The notes beneath the pieces are model-generated. The model was not told the origin of the DNA, did no database searches, and worked only from the letters and a program-made list of their open reading frames with translations. Made by a program: the position numbers and the translations under genes. This document shows, one piece after another, positions 26,036-37,224 of a stretch of 64,000 bases of DNA. Origin of the DNA: Rhododendron vialii (Eukaryota; Streptophyta; Magnoliopsida; Ericales; Ericaceae); assembly GCF_030253575.1 (NCBI RefSeq), contig NC_080564.1:5004501-5068500 (forward strand). Direction: 5' to 3'. Each line of letters opens with the position of its first letter. The stretch's first letter is position 1.

Positions 26036-26178
26036 AGAAAAAAAGAGTGGTCGGGTGATAGATAACCAGAAAAAAAATACTCCCATCTCAAACTAAGGTG
26101 AACGAAAGACGTGAGCGTCATCTCACCACAAAGCATAGCATAAGGTGGTGAAAGACGAAAGGAGAGAGACGGAAGGAG

Positions 26179-27591
26179 ATGGACGGAGGTCTCTGCGACG
26201 AGCTCCTAGAAGAAGTCCTCCGCCGCCTCCCTCGGCGGGGTACCTTTTTCGCCTCCTCCACCGCCGATGTCTCCCTCGTCTCCAAGCGGTGGCTCCGCCT
26301 CTACCGCTCTACCAGATCCACACTCTCTCTCCGCCTCTCCCCGGACGACTGTACGCCCCCCGACTCTCTCTCCTCTTTCCTCTCTCACTTCCCTTGCCTC
26401 TCCTCCCTCTCTATCACCATCGACGGCGGGGACAGCGTCTCGAGTTCTCCCGATCAGATCCTTCTCTCCGTCGCCTCTTTCTGTCCCAAGCTCACACATC
26501 TTTGCCTCCAACCTGGGCCGGTCTCTCACTTCCTTCTCCTTTCTCTCTCTACCTCATGCCCTCACCTCACCTCTCTCGACATCGCCCTACCCAGACCCTT
26601 CCGTTCCCACTGGCTCCGCTTCTTCCGCTCTCTTAAGAATCTCAACGTCTCTTTTCTCTCCGTACCCAAAGGATTCGAACCCGTCGATGCTGCGTGCGAG
26701 GGGAACTTTGACGGTGAGCTGAAATTAGAAACCCTACATGTCTCTCAGATTCAACGTGGTGATTACGGTCTCAATTGGCTATGGAAAAGCTGTAAAAGCC
26801 TTAAGAAACTGCAGCTAAATCGCTGCGAAGGAATCGGCAATGATACGTCGAGTTCGTTGTTTGTTAAGTGCCTCAAAGGCCTCCAAGAAGTGGAATTGAT
26901 TCATTGCAGATATGAAATTTTGTCGAAATTGGTAAATAATTGTGCGTCTTTAAGCTCTCTATTGGTACACGATAGTTTCGCTGGTACAAAGGGATTACGT
27001 CAATTCATTACTCACGGCCGTTGTAATTTGCGAAAACTCGATTTACGTACACGCCATGGCCTGCTCAGAGAGACAGACTTATTGGCCGTGGGTGAGAAGT
27101 TCAGGGGTTTGTTGTCGCTTCGGTTACATGGTTTTTCCTCTATTACTGGTGAAGGGCTCAAGACTATGATGTTAGCCATGAGTAATGAGCTTGAAGAGTT
27201 GGCTTTGGTAAATTGCAACTTGGGACCTGGATTGTTGACCACTCTGGGGCAGAAGTTTCGAAATTTGAGGAAGTTGGACTTGTCTTCTAATACAAGGATG
27301 CTGGTGGATAAAGAGTTTATATCGATGCTTGCGTCATGTAATTTTTTGACGGTATTGAAGGTGAGGAGTTGTAGAGGTTTGACAAATGCATCTCTGGTTT
27401 CGATGTTTCAGAGCTGTAAGCAGTTGGAGAGTGTAGATATCATGGATTGTCCCGGGATTGAGGCAGAGTACGTTGAGTTCTTTGTTTTGAATTGTCCGCG
27501 GTTGAGACAGATACGTGTTGAAGAAAGCAAGCTTTCAGATGTTTCCAGGTCGTGGGCTTCGAAGAAGTTGGTCGAGTTGGTGTTTCATTGA
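26179..27591 (+). CDS. F-box/LRR (RNI-like) protein, array member 5
   Basis: A single exon of 470 aa. The F-box is at residues 4-44 ([12 protein letters not shown], then DVSLVSKRWLRLY). LRRs follow to the C-terminus (LRKLDLSSNTRM, SCRGLTNASLVSMF, MDCPGIEAEYVEFFVLNC, SKLSDVSRSWASKKLVELV). It lacks a short stretch present in other members in the ELIHC region. Start: ATG 26179 after a purine-rich leader, aligned with all paralogues. Expected to be an SCF substrate receptor; substrate unknown. It is the intact sister of the pseudogene at 18779, with which it shares the leader (AAAGCATAGCATA) and the DS-AGT-GLRQFITH region, so it is the best template for judging that pseudogene's lesions. Confidence 0.9.
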   Translation: MDGGLCDELLEEVLRRLPRRGTFFASSTADVSLVSKRWLRLYRSTRSTLSLRLSPDDCTPPDSLSSFLSHFPCLSSLSITIDGGDSVSSSPDQILLSVASFCPKLTHLCLQPGPVSHFLLLSLSTSCPHLTSLDIALPRPFRSHWLRFFRSLKNLNVSFLSVPKGFEPVDAACEGNFDGELKLETLHVSQIQRGDYGLNWLWKSCKSLKKLQLNRCEGIGNDTSSSLFVKCLKGLQEVELIHCRYEILSKLVNNCASLSSLLVHDSFAGTKGLRQFITHGRCNLRKLDLRTRHGLLRETDLLAVGEKFRGLLSLRLHGFSSITGEGLKTMMLAMSNELEELALVNCNLGPGLLTTLGQKFRNLRKLDLSSNTRMLVDKEFISMLASCNFLTVLKVRSCRGLTNASLVSMFQSCKQLESVDIMDCPGIEAEYVEFFVLNCPRLRQIRVEESKLSDVSRSWASKKLVELVFH

Positions 27592-27620
27592 TGATTTGGA
27601 TGGTGGAGATCAGTAGATAG

Positions 27621-27716
27621 ATGAAGGGCCCGTTATGTTTCTTTGGAGTTGCGAATCCATGTAAATAGATGAAGGGCCCGTTATGTTTCTTTGGAGTTGC
27701 GAATCCATGTAAATAA
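27621..27716 (+). repeat. 48-bp tandem duplication in the 3' UTR
   Basis: ATGAAGGGCCCGTTATGTTT at 27621 recurs at 27669, with the whole 48-bp unit repeated once. It lies 30 bp after the stop of array member 5. The pseudogene at 18779 has a single copy. Confidence 0.85.
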
Positions 27717-27798
27717 TGTACCTAAATCGGATTCTCCCACAATGTCCCTTTCGTGAATCATTGTAAATACTATTTGCTGTGATTTATGCTGCAGTTCT

Positions 27799-27881
27799 CT
27801 TCTTTGGCATAATATTTTTTTTTTATCAGCAAAGAAGAAATTTTATTAATCAACTAACCGAAGTTACTTCTTTGGCATAAT
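27799..27881 (-). mobile_element. Minimal LINE 3'-end insertion (53 bp)
   Basis: A 15-bp direct repeat CTTCTTTGGCATAAT (27799-27813, 27867-27881) flanks a 53-bp insert. On the - strand the insert reads TAATAAAATTTCTTCTTTGC and ends in poly(A). This is the typical last few dozen bases of a plant LINE, extremely 5'-truncated. Confidence 0.8.
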
Positions 27882-29084
27882 GTTTGCGGCAATTGATATT
27901 TTATATTGTAACTTTCCCCGTCCTCTTCGTTCACAGTTGCTTCAGCTGTACTTGTTTAAAGACTATAGGTTTTTTGTTTGAACAGCGATTTTGTATTTAG
28001 TTGTCATTTCTTATCTTTTTCTAATTAAGGATTATGGCGTTGGAGTTGGAATAGTAAAGGCTCGACCCTTTGGTAATGAGAGGAATTGAAGCTTTCATTA
28101 TATTCCACTCCTAACTATTTTATTTTACTGGTTATTTTCTGCAACTATGTATTTTTTTTTTTTTTTGGGGGGGGGGGGGGGGGGAAATTTATTCTTCTTT
28201 GCTCAGCTGATATGGGTGCTTAGAGCATGTACATCAACAATAGCTTAAATACTTTTTTTACTTTACCTATCCATTATTTTCAATCCCACCACACCAACCT
28301 CTCTACTATTCCTCTCTATTCCCATTAAACAGTATAAAAAAATGCTCCACATGTGGTAAGGTACTCGGGTAGAATGGGTGTGGGACAGAGGAGTGAGAGA
28401 AAGAACAATATTTTACTCTTTTGCTCATGAATAGTTGCTCGGTAGATGTGGAGAGGATTTTTCAAAAAGGAAAAATAGCTTCAGGTTTGTAGAGACTACT
28501 GCAAGTTGTTTTTGAACCTTTGATTCGGTAAAACAGCTACAAAGGTGGATTTTGCTAGTCTCATGTACATGCTCTTATGTATGTTTCTTTTTGTTCCCTT
28601 CTTTGCCCTAACTAATGTTGCACCACTGCTGCTTTGTCACAATGATGTTGCAATGGTTCTATATATTTTTTGTTTCTGTTTTTGGGGGCTAAGTACAATG
28701 GTTCTATTGTTATCTTCTCCCTCAATCTCATTTACTCCAAATATGCTTTTCATATAAATTAGACTCCTTTGGTCCTCTCAGCTCTCAAGAATATCATGCA
28801 GTCACTGCCATGAAAATACTTCAATGTACGCACCAACGAGAGAGAGGTTCAGTGGTTGAAAACTTAGATTTGGTTGGACAAAGTTCAGGTCAAGTTTTCA
28901 TAGCCCCTTATCGCGTGTAAACATACTCATAACACCAATCACACGTGCTGAGATCTTAGTTTCAGTCCCAACATAGGTGATGTGGAGTCACTAAAGATAC
29001 TGGTGTGGTATGACGGCACAATACTCATTGACGAACACGACGGATTACCATATGTGCACTTTTATTTTCTTGTTAAAAGTAAGT
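27882..29084 (+). repeat. Downstream flank of array unit 5
   Basis: Shared flank, including GGATTATGGCGTTGGAGTTG (28030), GCTCAGCTGATATGGGTGC (28201) and ACCACTGCTGCTTTG (28622). A T15-G18 run at 28152-28184 replaces the GGAATTGTTTTGCAG segment of sister units. From about 28840 it matches 6360-6560. No gene is seen. Confidence 0.6.
28152..28184 (+). repeat. T15-G18 homopolymer junction
   Basis: Fifteen T followed directly by eighteen G. Either a real homopolymer expansion or an assembly or sequencing artefact. A G18 run could form a quadruplex on this strand. Confidence 0.8.
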
Positions 29085-29599
29085 AGGGGTGTCAAGTGGG
29101 CCGGACCGGCACGGCACGGCACGACACGGGTACCAATCATGTCGTGCCGTGCCGGCGACGGAGTACCATACATGCACTTTTATTTCCGTGTTAAGAGTAC
29201 TTCATGCTTGTTCTTGTTCATGATCTCTTTCTGTTCCAGATGAGTGGGTGAGTATGCAGCTGTAGAGGCAAACACAAACCAAACCGTAAATGGGCTGGCA
29301 CGGCACAATTAAATGGGCACAATACGGCACGGCATGACACGATTAAAAATGACACGACCAAGTAAACCGTAAACGGGTCGGCACGACACGATTGAAAAAT
29401 AGCACGACACGATCAAGTAAACGGGTCGGCACGGCACAATACGATTAAAAACGGTACGGTACGACACGATTTAAGTAAATGGACCCGGCCCGGCACGATT
29501 TAAGTAAACGGGCCAACATAACACAAAGCACAATTGGCATGAAGCTAAACAGGCCAGACCGGCAAAGCACGGCACGGCACAGCCCGTTTGACGCCTCTA
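29085..29599. mobile_element. hAT-like element filled with GGCACGRCACG minisatellite
   Basis: Ends TAGGGGTGTCAAGTGGGC and, inverted from the right, TAGAGGCGTCAAACGGGC are similar. Flanking octamers AAAGTAAG and AAAGAAAC match at 6 of 8. The interior is tandem variants of GGCACGGCACGACACGATTAAA. The paralogous segment at about 6560 reads straight from the ATTTTCTCTTGTTT context into ACTACTACTAGACGTTG, so it lacks this insert. Confidence 0.65.
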
Positions 29600-29692
29600 A
29601 AAGAAACTATACTACTACTATGCGTTGCCTGTTGTCACCTAACTATTGAATTGGTTTGGTCATACTCCCCCCTCAACATTTCTCTTCTACCT
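29600..29692 (+). repeat. Distal flank block between two insertions
   Basis: It continues the copy of 6590-6675 (ACTACTACTATGCGTTGCC, AACTATTGAATTGGTTTGGT, CCCTCAACATTTC) between the hAT-like element and the foldback element. Confidence 0.7.
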
Positions 29693-30133
29693 TCTCGGAT
29701 GCTGGGAGTGTGCTGCACAGCTACGTGCTGTGCAGCATGCTGCACAGCCGTCGGTGTCACTTTGCCGGCATCGGCCCGACGATCGGAGACGTCCACTGCG
29801 TAGAGCTCGTCGAGTACTACAAGTGTTCCAAAAATCAACCCAATCAAATATCGTTAAGTGCCTCATCGGAACACATATAATTCGAAAAGAATGGATTCAG
29901 TGGTTTTGATCCAGTGTTTCGTATCCATTAGGATTCATTTTTTTCCAAGTTATATGTATTCTGATGAAGTATTTAACGATATTTGATCGGGTTGATTTTT
30001 GACACACTTGTAGTACTCGACAAGTTCTACGCAGTGGACGTCTCCGATCGTCAGGCCGATGCTGGCAAAGCGACACCAGCGGCCGCGCAGCACGCAGCTG
30101 TGCAGCACGCTCCCAGCATCCTTCCTTCTACTT
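29684..30133. mobile_element. Foldback (Mutator-type) MITE, copy 2
   Basis: The roughly 430-bp element (about 29693-30124) has long inverted arms. Outer ends are GGATGCTGGGAG on both sides; inner arms contain CGACGATCGGAGACG and TAGAGCTCGTCGAGTA. Flanking 9-mers CTTCTACCT and CTTCTACTT differ at one base. The paralogous segment at about 6672 has the single target CTTCTACTTTTTCTC, so the insertion site is known. The inner arms are homologous to copy 1 (312-731), but the outer 80-100 bp are different. Confidence 0.8.
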
Positions 30134-31271
30134 TCTCTCCTCACTCCTGCTTTTTCTTCCCTTGCAAACTTTGGAAACACAACATGGAGAACGTTTCATT
30201 TTTTATCACGACTAATCTTTTTTAAAATTTCTGCAGAACACCTTTTATTTTTCGTACTTGGCTTTATTCCAAAATACTCCGTACTATATAAAAATAAGTA
30301 ATTGTAGATTAAATAGTTATTAGTATTAAAAAAAATAAACTTAAACAGTTAAGGGACAATTTGGAGATTCACGAATAATGATGATGATAAGGCCGCCGCT
30401 TTGGCCTAACGTTCTAGGAGTTTTTTTTGACACTTTCTGTAATTATCTTTTCATAATTTTTACACAATTCGAGTCAAACTTGTATATAATATTTTTTTTT
30501 GTCTCAATTAGAATTTTTTTCAATCTTTAATTTTTATACGAACTTTTATTGAAAAGATAATAAAAAAAAAAGAGGCTGTAAGAGCATCTCCAACTGAGTT
30601 TACAAAAAACTAGTTTCAAAACTGTACTCCGATACCTTTCTACAAATTTAAAGGGTAGGTGTGCACCCTCAATGTCCCAACATACTCTACAAAGTTGAAT
30701 TTTTTTTTTTATCATTTTCCTTTTTTAACAATTTAAGAACAAATTGTATTACTTTTATGCCATTTATTCACTCTGTCTCAAAATGATAGTCCCAAATAAA
30801 AACACGTGCAATTTTTGAATAAAAAAATAAAGTACTTCGTTCATGATTTTTTGAGTTTCTTCGCATCGATGTAAAGATCTCGATTAATTCTTTAGTTTGG
30901 TGCAAAAAAATTCAAAAATTTATGAATGGATGTACTTCATTTTTTGATCCAAAAACTATTCGTTTTTTTGTAGGGAATTATCAAGGTCAGATCGAGTATG
31001 TGGAGATGAGCCATCAAAAGGTGAATTTTAGGCTCTGTTTGGAACTTGTGGAAAATAAAATAAAATAAAATAAAATAAAATGGAAAAAAAATGAGAGAAA
31101 AAATGAAGAAATTTTTTTATATTTTTAAAACTTAAAATTATTATTTTCTTTTCTTTTTCTCTTGCAATCAAACAATAAGAGGGAAAATTTTTTACTTTTC
31201 ATTTCCTTTCCTTTAACTTCCAAACAGAACCTTAGACTGACTTATTCGTTTGGAGTTTGCTACGTCTTACC
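30134..31271. repeat. Continuation of distal flank block, then AT-rich spacer
   Basis: 30134-30760 matches 6680-7265 (GCAAACTTTGG-AACA, CTTTTATTTTTCGTACTTGG, GATTCACGAAT-AATGATGAT). 30760-31271 is AT-rich with an (AAAAT)n run near 31055-31081 and no gene. Confidence 0.55.
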
Positions 31272-31660
31272 TAGGCCTGTCAATGAACCGGATTTAATAC
31301 GGATCCGATCCAAAAAATTCGATCCGGATCCGGATCCGATAAAGTCGATCCGATAATCCGAATCCGGTAATTCAAGAAAAAAAAAATGTTTAAGAAGTTG
31401 TATTTTTATTTTTATTTTTTTCGGAAAATATTGTTTTTTGAAAAAAAAATTGTATTTTTTTGCTAAAATTTTTGAAGTAAAACAAGTTTCTAGATCGGAT
31501 TCGGATTTTTGGATCGGATCCGGATTTTTCGGATTCGGATCCGGATTACCACTATCGGATTTGAGTTTTATCGGATCCGGATCGAATTGGGTCTTATTGG
31601 ATCCGGATCCGAATCTGTCGAATTCGGATCGGATCCGGTATTGACAGGCCTACCCTTACC
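31264..31660. mobile_element. hAT-like element filled with GGATCC-type minisatellite
   Basis: Ends TAGGCCTGTCAATGAACCGG (31272) and, inverted from 31652, TAGGCCTGTCAATACCGG. Flanking octamers GTCTTACC and CCCTTACC match at 6 of 8. The interior repeats CGGATCCGGAT and variants. It lies 87 bp upstream of the start codon of array member 6, so it may sit in its promoter or leader. Same plan as 29085-29599. Confidence 0.75.
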
Positions 31661-31738
31661 TGAACTCTGTTGGTGTTTTATAGTCGATGCTCTAATCGTC
31701 AAATTAGAAGAGAGAGAGAGAGAGATACACAGAAGGAG

Positions 31739-33256
31739 ATGGACACAGTCCTCTGCGACGAGCTCCTGGAAGAAGTCCTCCGCCGCCTCCCGCCGCGTTC
31801 CGCTTTTTCCCCCTCCACCTCCGATGTCTCCCTCGTCTCCAAGCGGTGGCTCCGCCTCTACCGCTCCACCAGATCCACCCTCTCTCTGCTCCTCTCCCCC
31901 GAAAACTGTGCGCCCCACTCTCTCTCCTCCTTCCTCTCTCACTTCCCTCACCTCTCCTTCCTCTCTCTCACCATCGGCGACGACGTCTCGAACTTCTCCG
32001 ATCACCTCCTCCTCTCCGTCGTCTCGTCCTTTCCCAAGCTGAGGCTTCTCTGCCTCCAACCCAACCCACTCTCTCTCTCCCCTCTCCTCTCTCTCTCTAC
32101 TTCGTGCCCTCACCTCACCTCTCTCTACATCGCCCTATCTAGGCCCTTATCTTTCCACTGGCTCCTCTTCTTCCACTCTCTTAAGAACCTTGGCGTCCAT
32201 TTCACCTCCGCCCCCGTTCCCGTCCCCTGTAAATCCAAAAGAGTCGGTAAATCCAAAAGAGTCGATGCTGCTTCGAAAGGGAAGAGCGTCGATTTCACCT
32301 CCGTCCCCATCCCCATCCCCGGTGGAGTTGATGCTGCTTCGAAAGGGAAGAGCTTCGACGATGCTGAACTGAAATTAGAAACCCTAGTTTTATCCGGGAT
32401 CCGACGCGGCGATCTTGGTTTGGATTGGCTGTGGAGAAGCTGTAAAAAGCTTAAGAAACTGCAGCTACGCCGCTGCGAGGGAATCGGCGATGATACGTCG
32501 GTTTCGTCGTTGGTTAATTGCTTCAAGGGCCTCCAAGAAGTGGAATTGAGGATTTGTGGATCCATATGTAATGAGATTTTATCAATATTGGCTGAGAATG
32601 GTACATCTCTGAGCTCTCTGTTGGTACATGATGGTGGCAGCAGACAGGGATTACTTCAATTCATTACACACAGCTGTTGTAATTTACGAAAACTCGATTT
32701 ACGTTTACCTCTTGATGTTGAAAACAATCACTTATCGGCCGTGGCCCAGAATTTCAGGGGTTTGTCGAGGCTTCGGTTACAGAGTTGTTGTCTTGTTACT
32801 GGTCAAGGGCTTAAGACTATTGGGTTAGCCATGAGTAATGAGCTTGAAGAATTGGCTTTGATAAATTGTGAAATGGTTGAAAGAGAACCGGGGTTGTTGA
32901 CAGCTTTAGGACAGACTTTAAGAAATTTGAGGAAGTTGGACTTGTCTTATAATGAGAAGTTGATGGATGAAGAGCTTATATCGATGCTTGAGTCGTGTAA
33001 TTGTTTGAGGGAATTGAAGGTGAGGGGGTGTAGAGGGTTGACAAATGCGTCCGTGGTTTCGACGTTTAAGAGCTGTAAGCAGTTGGAGATTGTAGATATA
33101 ATGAATTGTCCTGGGATTGAGGCTGAGGCTGTTGAGTTATTTGTTTTGAATTGTCTGCGGTTGAAGCAGATACATGTTGAAGAAAGCAAGCTTTCAAATG
33201 TTTCCAGGTTGTGGGCTTCGAAGAAGTTTGTTGAGGTTATTGCTCGGTATAGCTGA
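31739..33256 (+). CDS. F-box/LRR (RNI-like) protein, array member 6 (with insertion)
   Basis: A single exon of 505 aa from ATG 31739. An upstream in-frame extension to 31670 is not conserved. The F-box is at residues 4-43 ([12 protein letters not shown], then DVSLVSKRWLRLY). LRRs run to the end (LRKLDLSYNEKLMDEE, GCRGLTNASVVSTF, MNCPGIEAEAVELFVLNC). It is about 35 residues longer than its neighbours because of a repeat-generated insert at roughly residues 155-205: KSKRVG/KSKRVD back to back, and DAASKGKS twice with a Pro/Val-rich linker. It also has two extra residues in MVEREPGLLTALGQ. Expected to be an SCF receptor. Its LRRs are the most distinct of the array. A 3'-UTR intron follows at 33323-33486. 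Confidence 0.9.
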   Translation: MDTVLCDELLEEVLRRLPPRSAFSPSTSDVSLVSKRWLRLYRSTRSTLSLLLSPENCAPHSLSSFLSHFPHLSFLSLTIGDDVSNFSDHLLLSVVSSFPKLRLLCLQPNPLSLSPLLSLSTSCPHLTSLYIALSRPLSFHWLLFFHSLKNLGVHFTSAPVPVPCKSKRVGKSKRVDAASKGKSVDFTSVPIPIPGGVDAASKGKSFDDAELKLETLVLSGIRRGDLGLDWLWRSCKKLKKLQLRRCEGIGDDTSVSSLVNCFKGLQEVELRICGSICNEILSILAENGTSLSSLLVHDGGSRQGLLQFITHSCCNLRKLDLRLPLDVENNHLSAVAQNFRGLSRLRLQSCCLVTGQGLKTIGLAMSNELEELALINCEMVEREPGLLTALGQTLRNLRKLDLSYNEKLMDEELISMLESCNCLRELKVRGCRGLTNASVVSTFKSCKQLEIVDIMNCPGIEAEAVELFVLNCLRLKQIHVEESKLSNVSRLWASKKFVEVIARYS

Positions 33257-33322
33257 TTGGGAAGGGGGAGAACTGAAGAAGGGCCATTTTTATCTTTTTT
33301 TAAGGGTTGCAAATCGATGCAG

Positions 33323-33486
33323 GTAAATATCTTCGTACATTTTTTTTTATTGTGCAGTGGCAAATGTTTTTAATAAGAATGCAGCTAAATTTTTTTTTGA
33401 AGGTTGAATGCACCTAAATTGGATACTCAAATAATGTACATTTCATGAATTAATTTAAGTATCATTTGCTATGATTCATGCTGCAG
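33323..33486 (+). other. Probable 3'-UTR intron of array member 6
   Basis: The donor GATGCAG|GTAAATAT (GT at 33323) and acceptor ATTCATGCTGCAG (end 33486) lie 67 bp past the stop codon. Same sites as in members 1 and 3, with a longer body. Confidence 0.5.
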
Positions 33487-36340
33487 TGCTCCTCTTTGGC
33501 CTAATGTTGCGGCGATTGTTTTTTTCCCCGGTTCTCTTTGTTTACATTTGCTTCAGTTGTACTTGTTTGAAGACTATGGGTTGTGTCTGTTAGAAGATGC
33601 GTGTATCTTTTTTGGAGCTTCAAATTAGCATTTGGTGACCATTTCTTATCTCTACGAATGAGGATTATTTCGTTGGACAAGCTTAGTCCTTTGGTAATGA
33701 GAGGAATTGATGCTTTGCATGAAATTCTAATGCTATATTTACTGGCTATTATTTGCAACTATGGAATAGTTTTAGGGATAGTGACACTGATCATAGCCTT
33801 CTTTGCTGCAGCTTATATGCGTGCATATAGTTCCGTCTTTTCCCCGTTGCGTGACCTAATTTATTGTTCCCTTTGCTATGGTTAGTGCTTCTGTGTCACA
33901 ATGATGCTGCACTTGTTATGTTCCCGTTCACCATTTTCATTTACTCCATGTATCCTTGATTTTAGACTAACTATAGAATTAGCGACTCAGATATGCATGT
34001 CTCTTTTTTCTTTATCAATCAAGGATTATGCCGCCGAACTACCTAGTTTCTGACTAAGGAAATTTGTAGTTTCCAGTCAAATTATAATGTGAACAAGTTC
34101 ATTTTATTGGGTGTTGTGATGATGTTTAAAAATCAAGATTTAAGGGGACATGGAACACGCTGTTATTCTGTTTGGTGGTGCGGACTGATTGTAGCTCTTA
34201 AATTTTAGGTTGTCTAATCTAAGAAGAAAAAGGCTTCGTTGATGTGGTACCTTGATAGTGAGACTGGATGGGTATTGAGAATTGAACATCTTTGAAGAGT
34301 TGGGTACAGAATACGGAGACTTTTTGATCAACTATGAAATCTACCCACTGATCTCTGAATTTTTGGTCTCGAAGGAGTTCTTGTTGTTTCAAGGTGGTGT
34401 GATATTGATTAATCAGCTCTTCTTCAAGAAATGAAAAGGTTTCAAGTGTTAGCATTTACCGGTTCATGTTTTGAAAATTGCAGGATTGCTTCACGCTTTT
34501 TATGAAATCATGGTGGGTGGTCCAGGCCCCTTCAAGTCTAAAGAGTCTAAGGCTAGGCTTGGGTCTCACAATATTGCTGTTACATATTAACAGGGGACAG
34601 TGATCAAAATAAGTAAATTCTTAGGAGGTTTCTAGTTGAAGCATCCAGAATTTGGTTCACCATCTAGCATTACACAAAGCCTATTGTTGCTCAAAAGTTA
34701 ATTTCTGTTCCGAACACCCAAGGTCAATCAAACTGCGGTTATTGATATGAAAGAAATCTAGTATAATAGGCATGGTCTGGAGAACACTAAAAATAAAAGA
34801 AATCTACTTCTTCCCAGAAATCTAATAAACAAAATCAAGATTGACACATGTTTAGAATTTGTTAAAATTTCTAAACTTGAACCATCTATTGTTCTGGCTC
34901 GTTTTGCAACCCTACACTTACTCTTCGAAGTTATTATTTCTTGAATCTGTAGTATTTCATAGTCCATATGTAAACATGACAAAAGTTCTTGAAAACTGAA
35001 AACAAATGCACATGTTATATGGAGTACTATTTTTTCTTGGCTATCAGGAATACCATGCAATCGCTGTCATGAAAATATTCTAGTTATACATGCCAGTTTT
35101 CAACAATGCAGTCCTGTCAGATAAAAGCCCTAACTTGGTTTGGTTCACATGGTACTACCATACGTTGGGTGTTTGCCACCCAACTATTGGATGGGTTTGG
35201 TCATGCTTTCCTCCTCTCTAACATTTCTCTTCTGCTTTCTCTCCTACCCTCTTCCCTTGCAAATATCCCTTCCCTCTTACTACCATTTCTTGCTCTACTT
35301 TTGTTGCAGCAACAGAGAAAAAAATCATAAAACAAATCCCTCACCAAATTGCAGTCAAACAGAGCTACTTATTATTACTAGAGGCCGGGCTAGCGTGTGC
35401 AAGTTGAATTTTGACAAAATAGTGAGAAACAATGGGTAAATGCCTGAATATGTCAATCATTGCACCCGTTAAATGCGCGGGGAACGGAAAAAAAAAATCA
35501 AGTGAATTGGACTGTTTGTGCCACGATGGCCTAGAACAGCTTAATGATTTACTTCCATATTCTCTCAGAGAAACATGCACCGCAGTGTATTACTGCAGCT
35601 GCAGCGGCTATCTTATACTATTGATTGGAAATTCTAATGTGTCGGTGAACTGTTTGTTGGGACTTTTGGAGAACTTTGAAAGCCATTAGTCTGAAGGCAC
35701 AGAGCAGGACTAATGCATAGTTTCAGACTTTTCCTTAAACTGAACGGGCATTTTTTTTGGGGGGACTAAAGCTAAACCTGCTATGTTAGTGCAAAGCTGT
35801 TGGTTTATAGGTCTGCTGAACAACTGGAAAAGCATCCCCGCTGGAGAACACAACTTTGGACGGTCTCTTTTGGTCCTATCTGCTGGAGTAATGTAGAAGG
35901 GGTGCAGTTTAACTCATTTTCTCCCCAAACTACTACATTGAGCCAAGTTGTGGAACAGCGACACTGTCCAACATGATGGTATTGCGTGTCCTTCTGGTGT
36001 TCCCAGGTTCACCGAATGAGAATACGATGATGTACCTATCCGACTACTACTAGTCGAAGTGAATCAAATAGATACAACATGACCGAACCACACATGAATG
36101 TGGCAACATATTGATTGTGCATCTGAAGGCATTGAGAAACTGTTGGTTATATTATTTCTGGAAGTTCCTGAGGATCCATGTTGATAGACATTTTGAAGCG
36201 TTGTGTATGTTGGTATTAGTTACCCATACGATTATAATGGCATCTCAAAACCACACACTATATCTCTATTATCTCCATTTTCTAGTGTATGAACCCTCGC
36301 CCAACTCATCCTCCACATCTTCCTCCATTTGTCGCTACAT
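33487..36340 (+). repeat. Downstream flank of array unit 6
   Basis: It shares with other units GGACAAGCTTAGTCCTTTGG (33676), GGGATAGTGACACTGATC (33774), the GAAACATGCACCGCAGTGTA segment (35570) and ATACAACATGACCGAACC (36072). The distal block TTGGTCATGCTTTCC appears at about 35196, upstream of the 35570 segment, so the order differs from units 1 and 5. No intact gene is seen; short open frames here are not conserved in frame between units. Confidence 0.6.
35785..36125 (+). repeat. Unit tail, first of two copies within unit 6
   Basis: GCAAAGCTGTTGGTTT, GGTCTGCTGAACAACTGG, AGCATCCCCGC and the end ATACAACATGACCGAACC recur at about 37975-38270. The copy at 37975 is the second tail. This suggests a partial extra unit or internal duplication of about 2.2 kb offset. 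Confidence 0.65.
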
Positions 36341-37224
36341 TGCATTATTGCAATGGTCTATTGTGAAACCTCATTTTCTTTTTAGGATCTAAAAAAAACC
36401 CATTGCAGCTGGTTGTGAGAGTAGCTCGACTGTCGTCGTATCATCCGTGATCTTCAATGATGTAAAATACTGTTCGTCTTATGGTTGCTAACTTACTCCT
36501 TTATTTCACTAGCATAGGTCGTTCGTTCGAACTGGAACCCTATCTTAGAGTTTGAATTGCTGAAGTGTTTCAAGTTGAATTTGGTCTATAACGCATGAGA
36601 AATGAGAATTGCAACTCCGAACAGTTTCTTTCCATTTTGCTACTTTTCGTCTTCTATTTTTCTTTGCGCGGTGTGACACTCATTTTGTGTCATATTTACA
36701 AGATGTAACATTCGAATGTTTATTGAAGCTATTCTTCCTTTCAGAATGAGATGTGTAAACTGAAAACAATTCATAAATATTTAATCCATGGAAGCTGAGA
36801 ACAAATGGACATGTTATTTTTCTTGTCTATCAGGAATAGCATGCAATCACTATCATGAAACTGTTCAAGTTACACATACAAGTTTTCAACAATGTGCTAT
36901 TAGATAAAAGCCCGAACTAGGTTAAGTTCACAAAACCCTACTCACAAAATTCTTTAAAATGTCTTGTGCTCTTGCTCTTAATCTTTGCTCTCGCGGATTT
37001 TAGTAGTTTGAGTCGTGCTTTAGAAAACACTTTCACGCTCGCACTTTTATTTTCGCTCATGAACGCACTCGCAAATTACGTGATTTACGGTATACAACCA
37101 TACGTTAGGTGTTTGCCACCTAACTATTGGTAAGTTAGTCTTTTCTTTACTAAAATTAATTTATTTAGAAAAAAAATCTCATTTGTTAGGAAAGTTATTT
37201 TTTTGGAGTAAACTGTTAGGAAAG
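36341..37224. other. Spacer without recognised genes
   Basis: 36770-36920 repeats a block at about 34960-35120 (AAACTGAAAACAA, then CAGGAATA-CATGCAATC, TTTTCAACAATG), another sign of local duplication. Otherwise plain AT-rich sequence. Confidence 0.35.
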
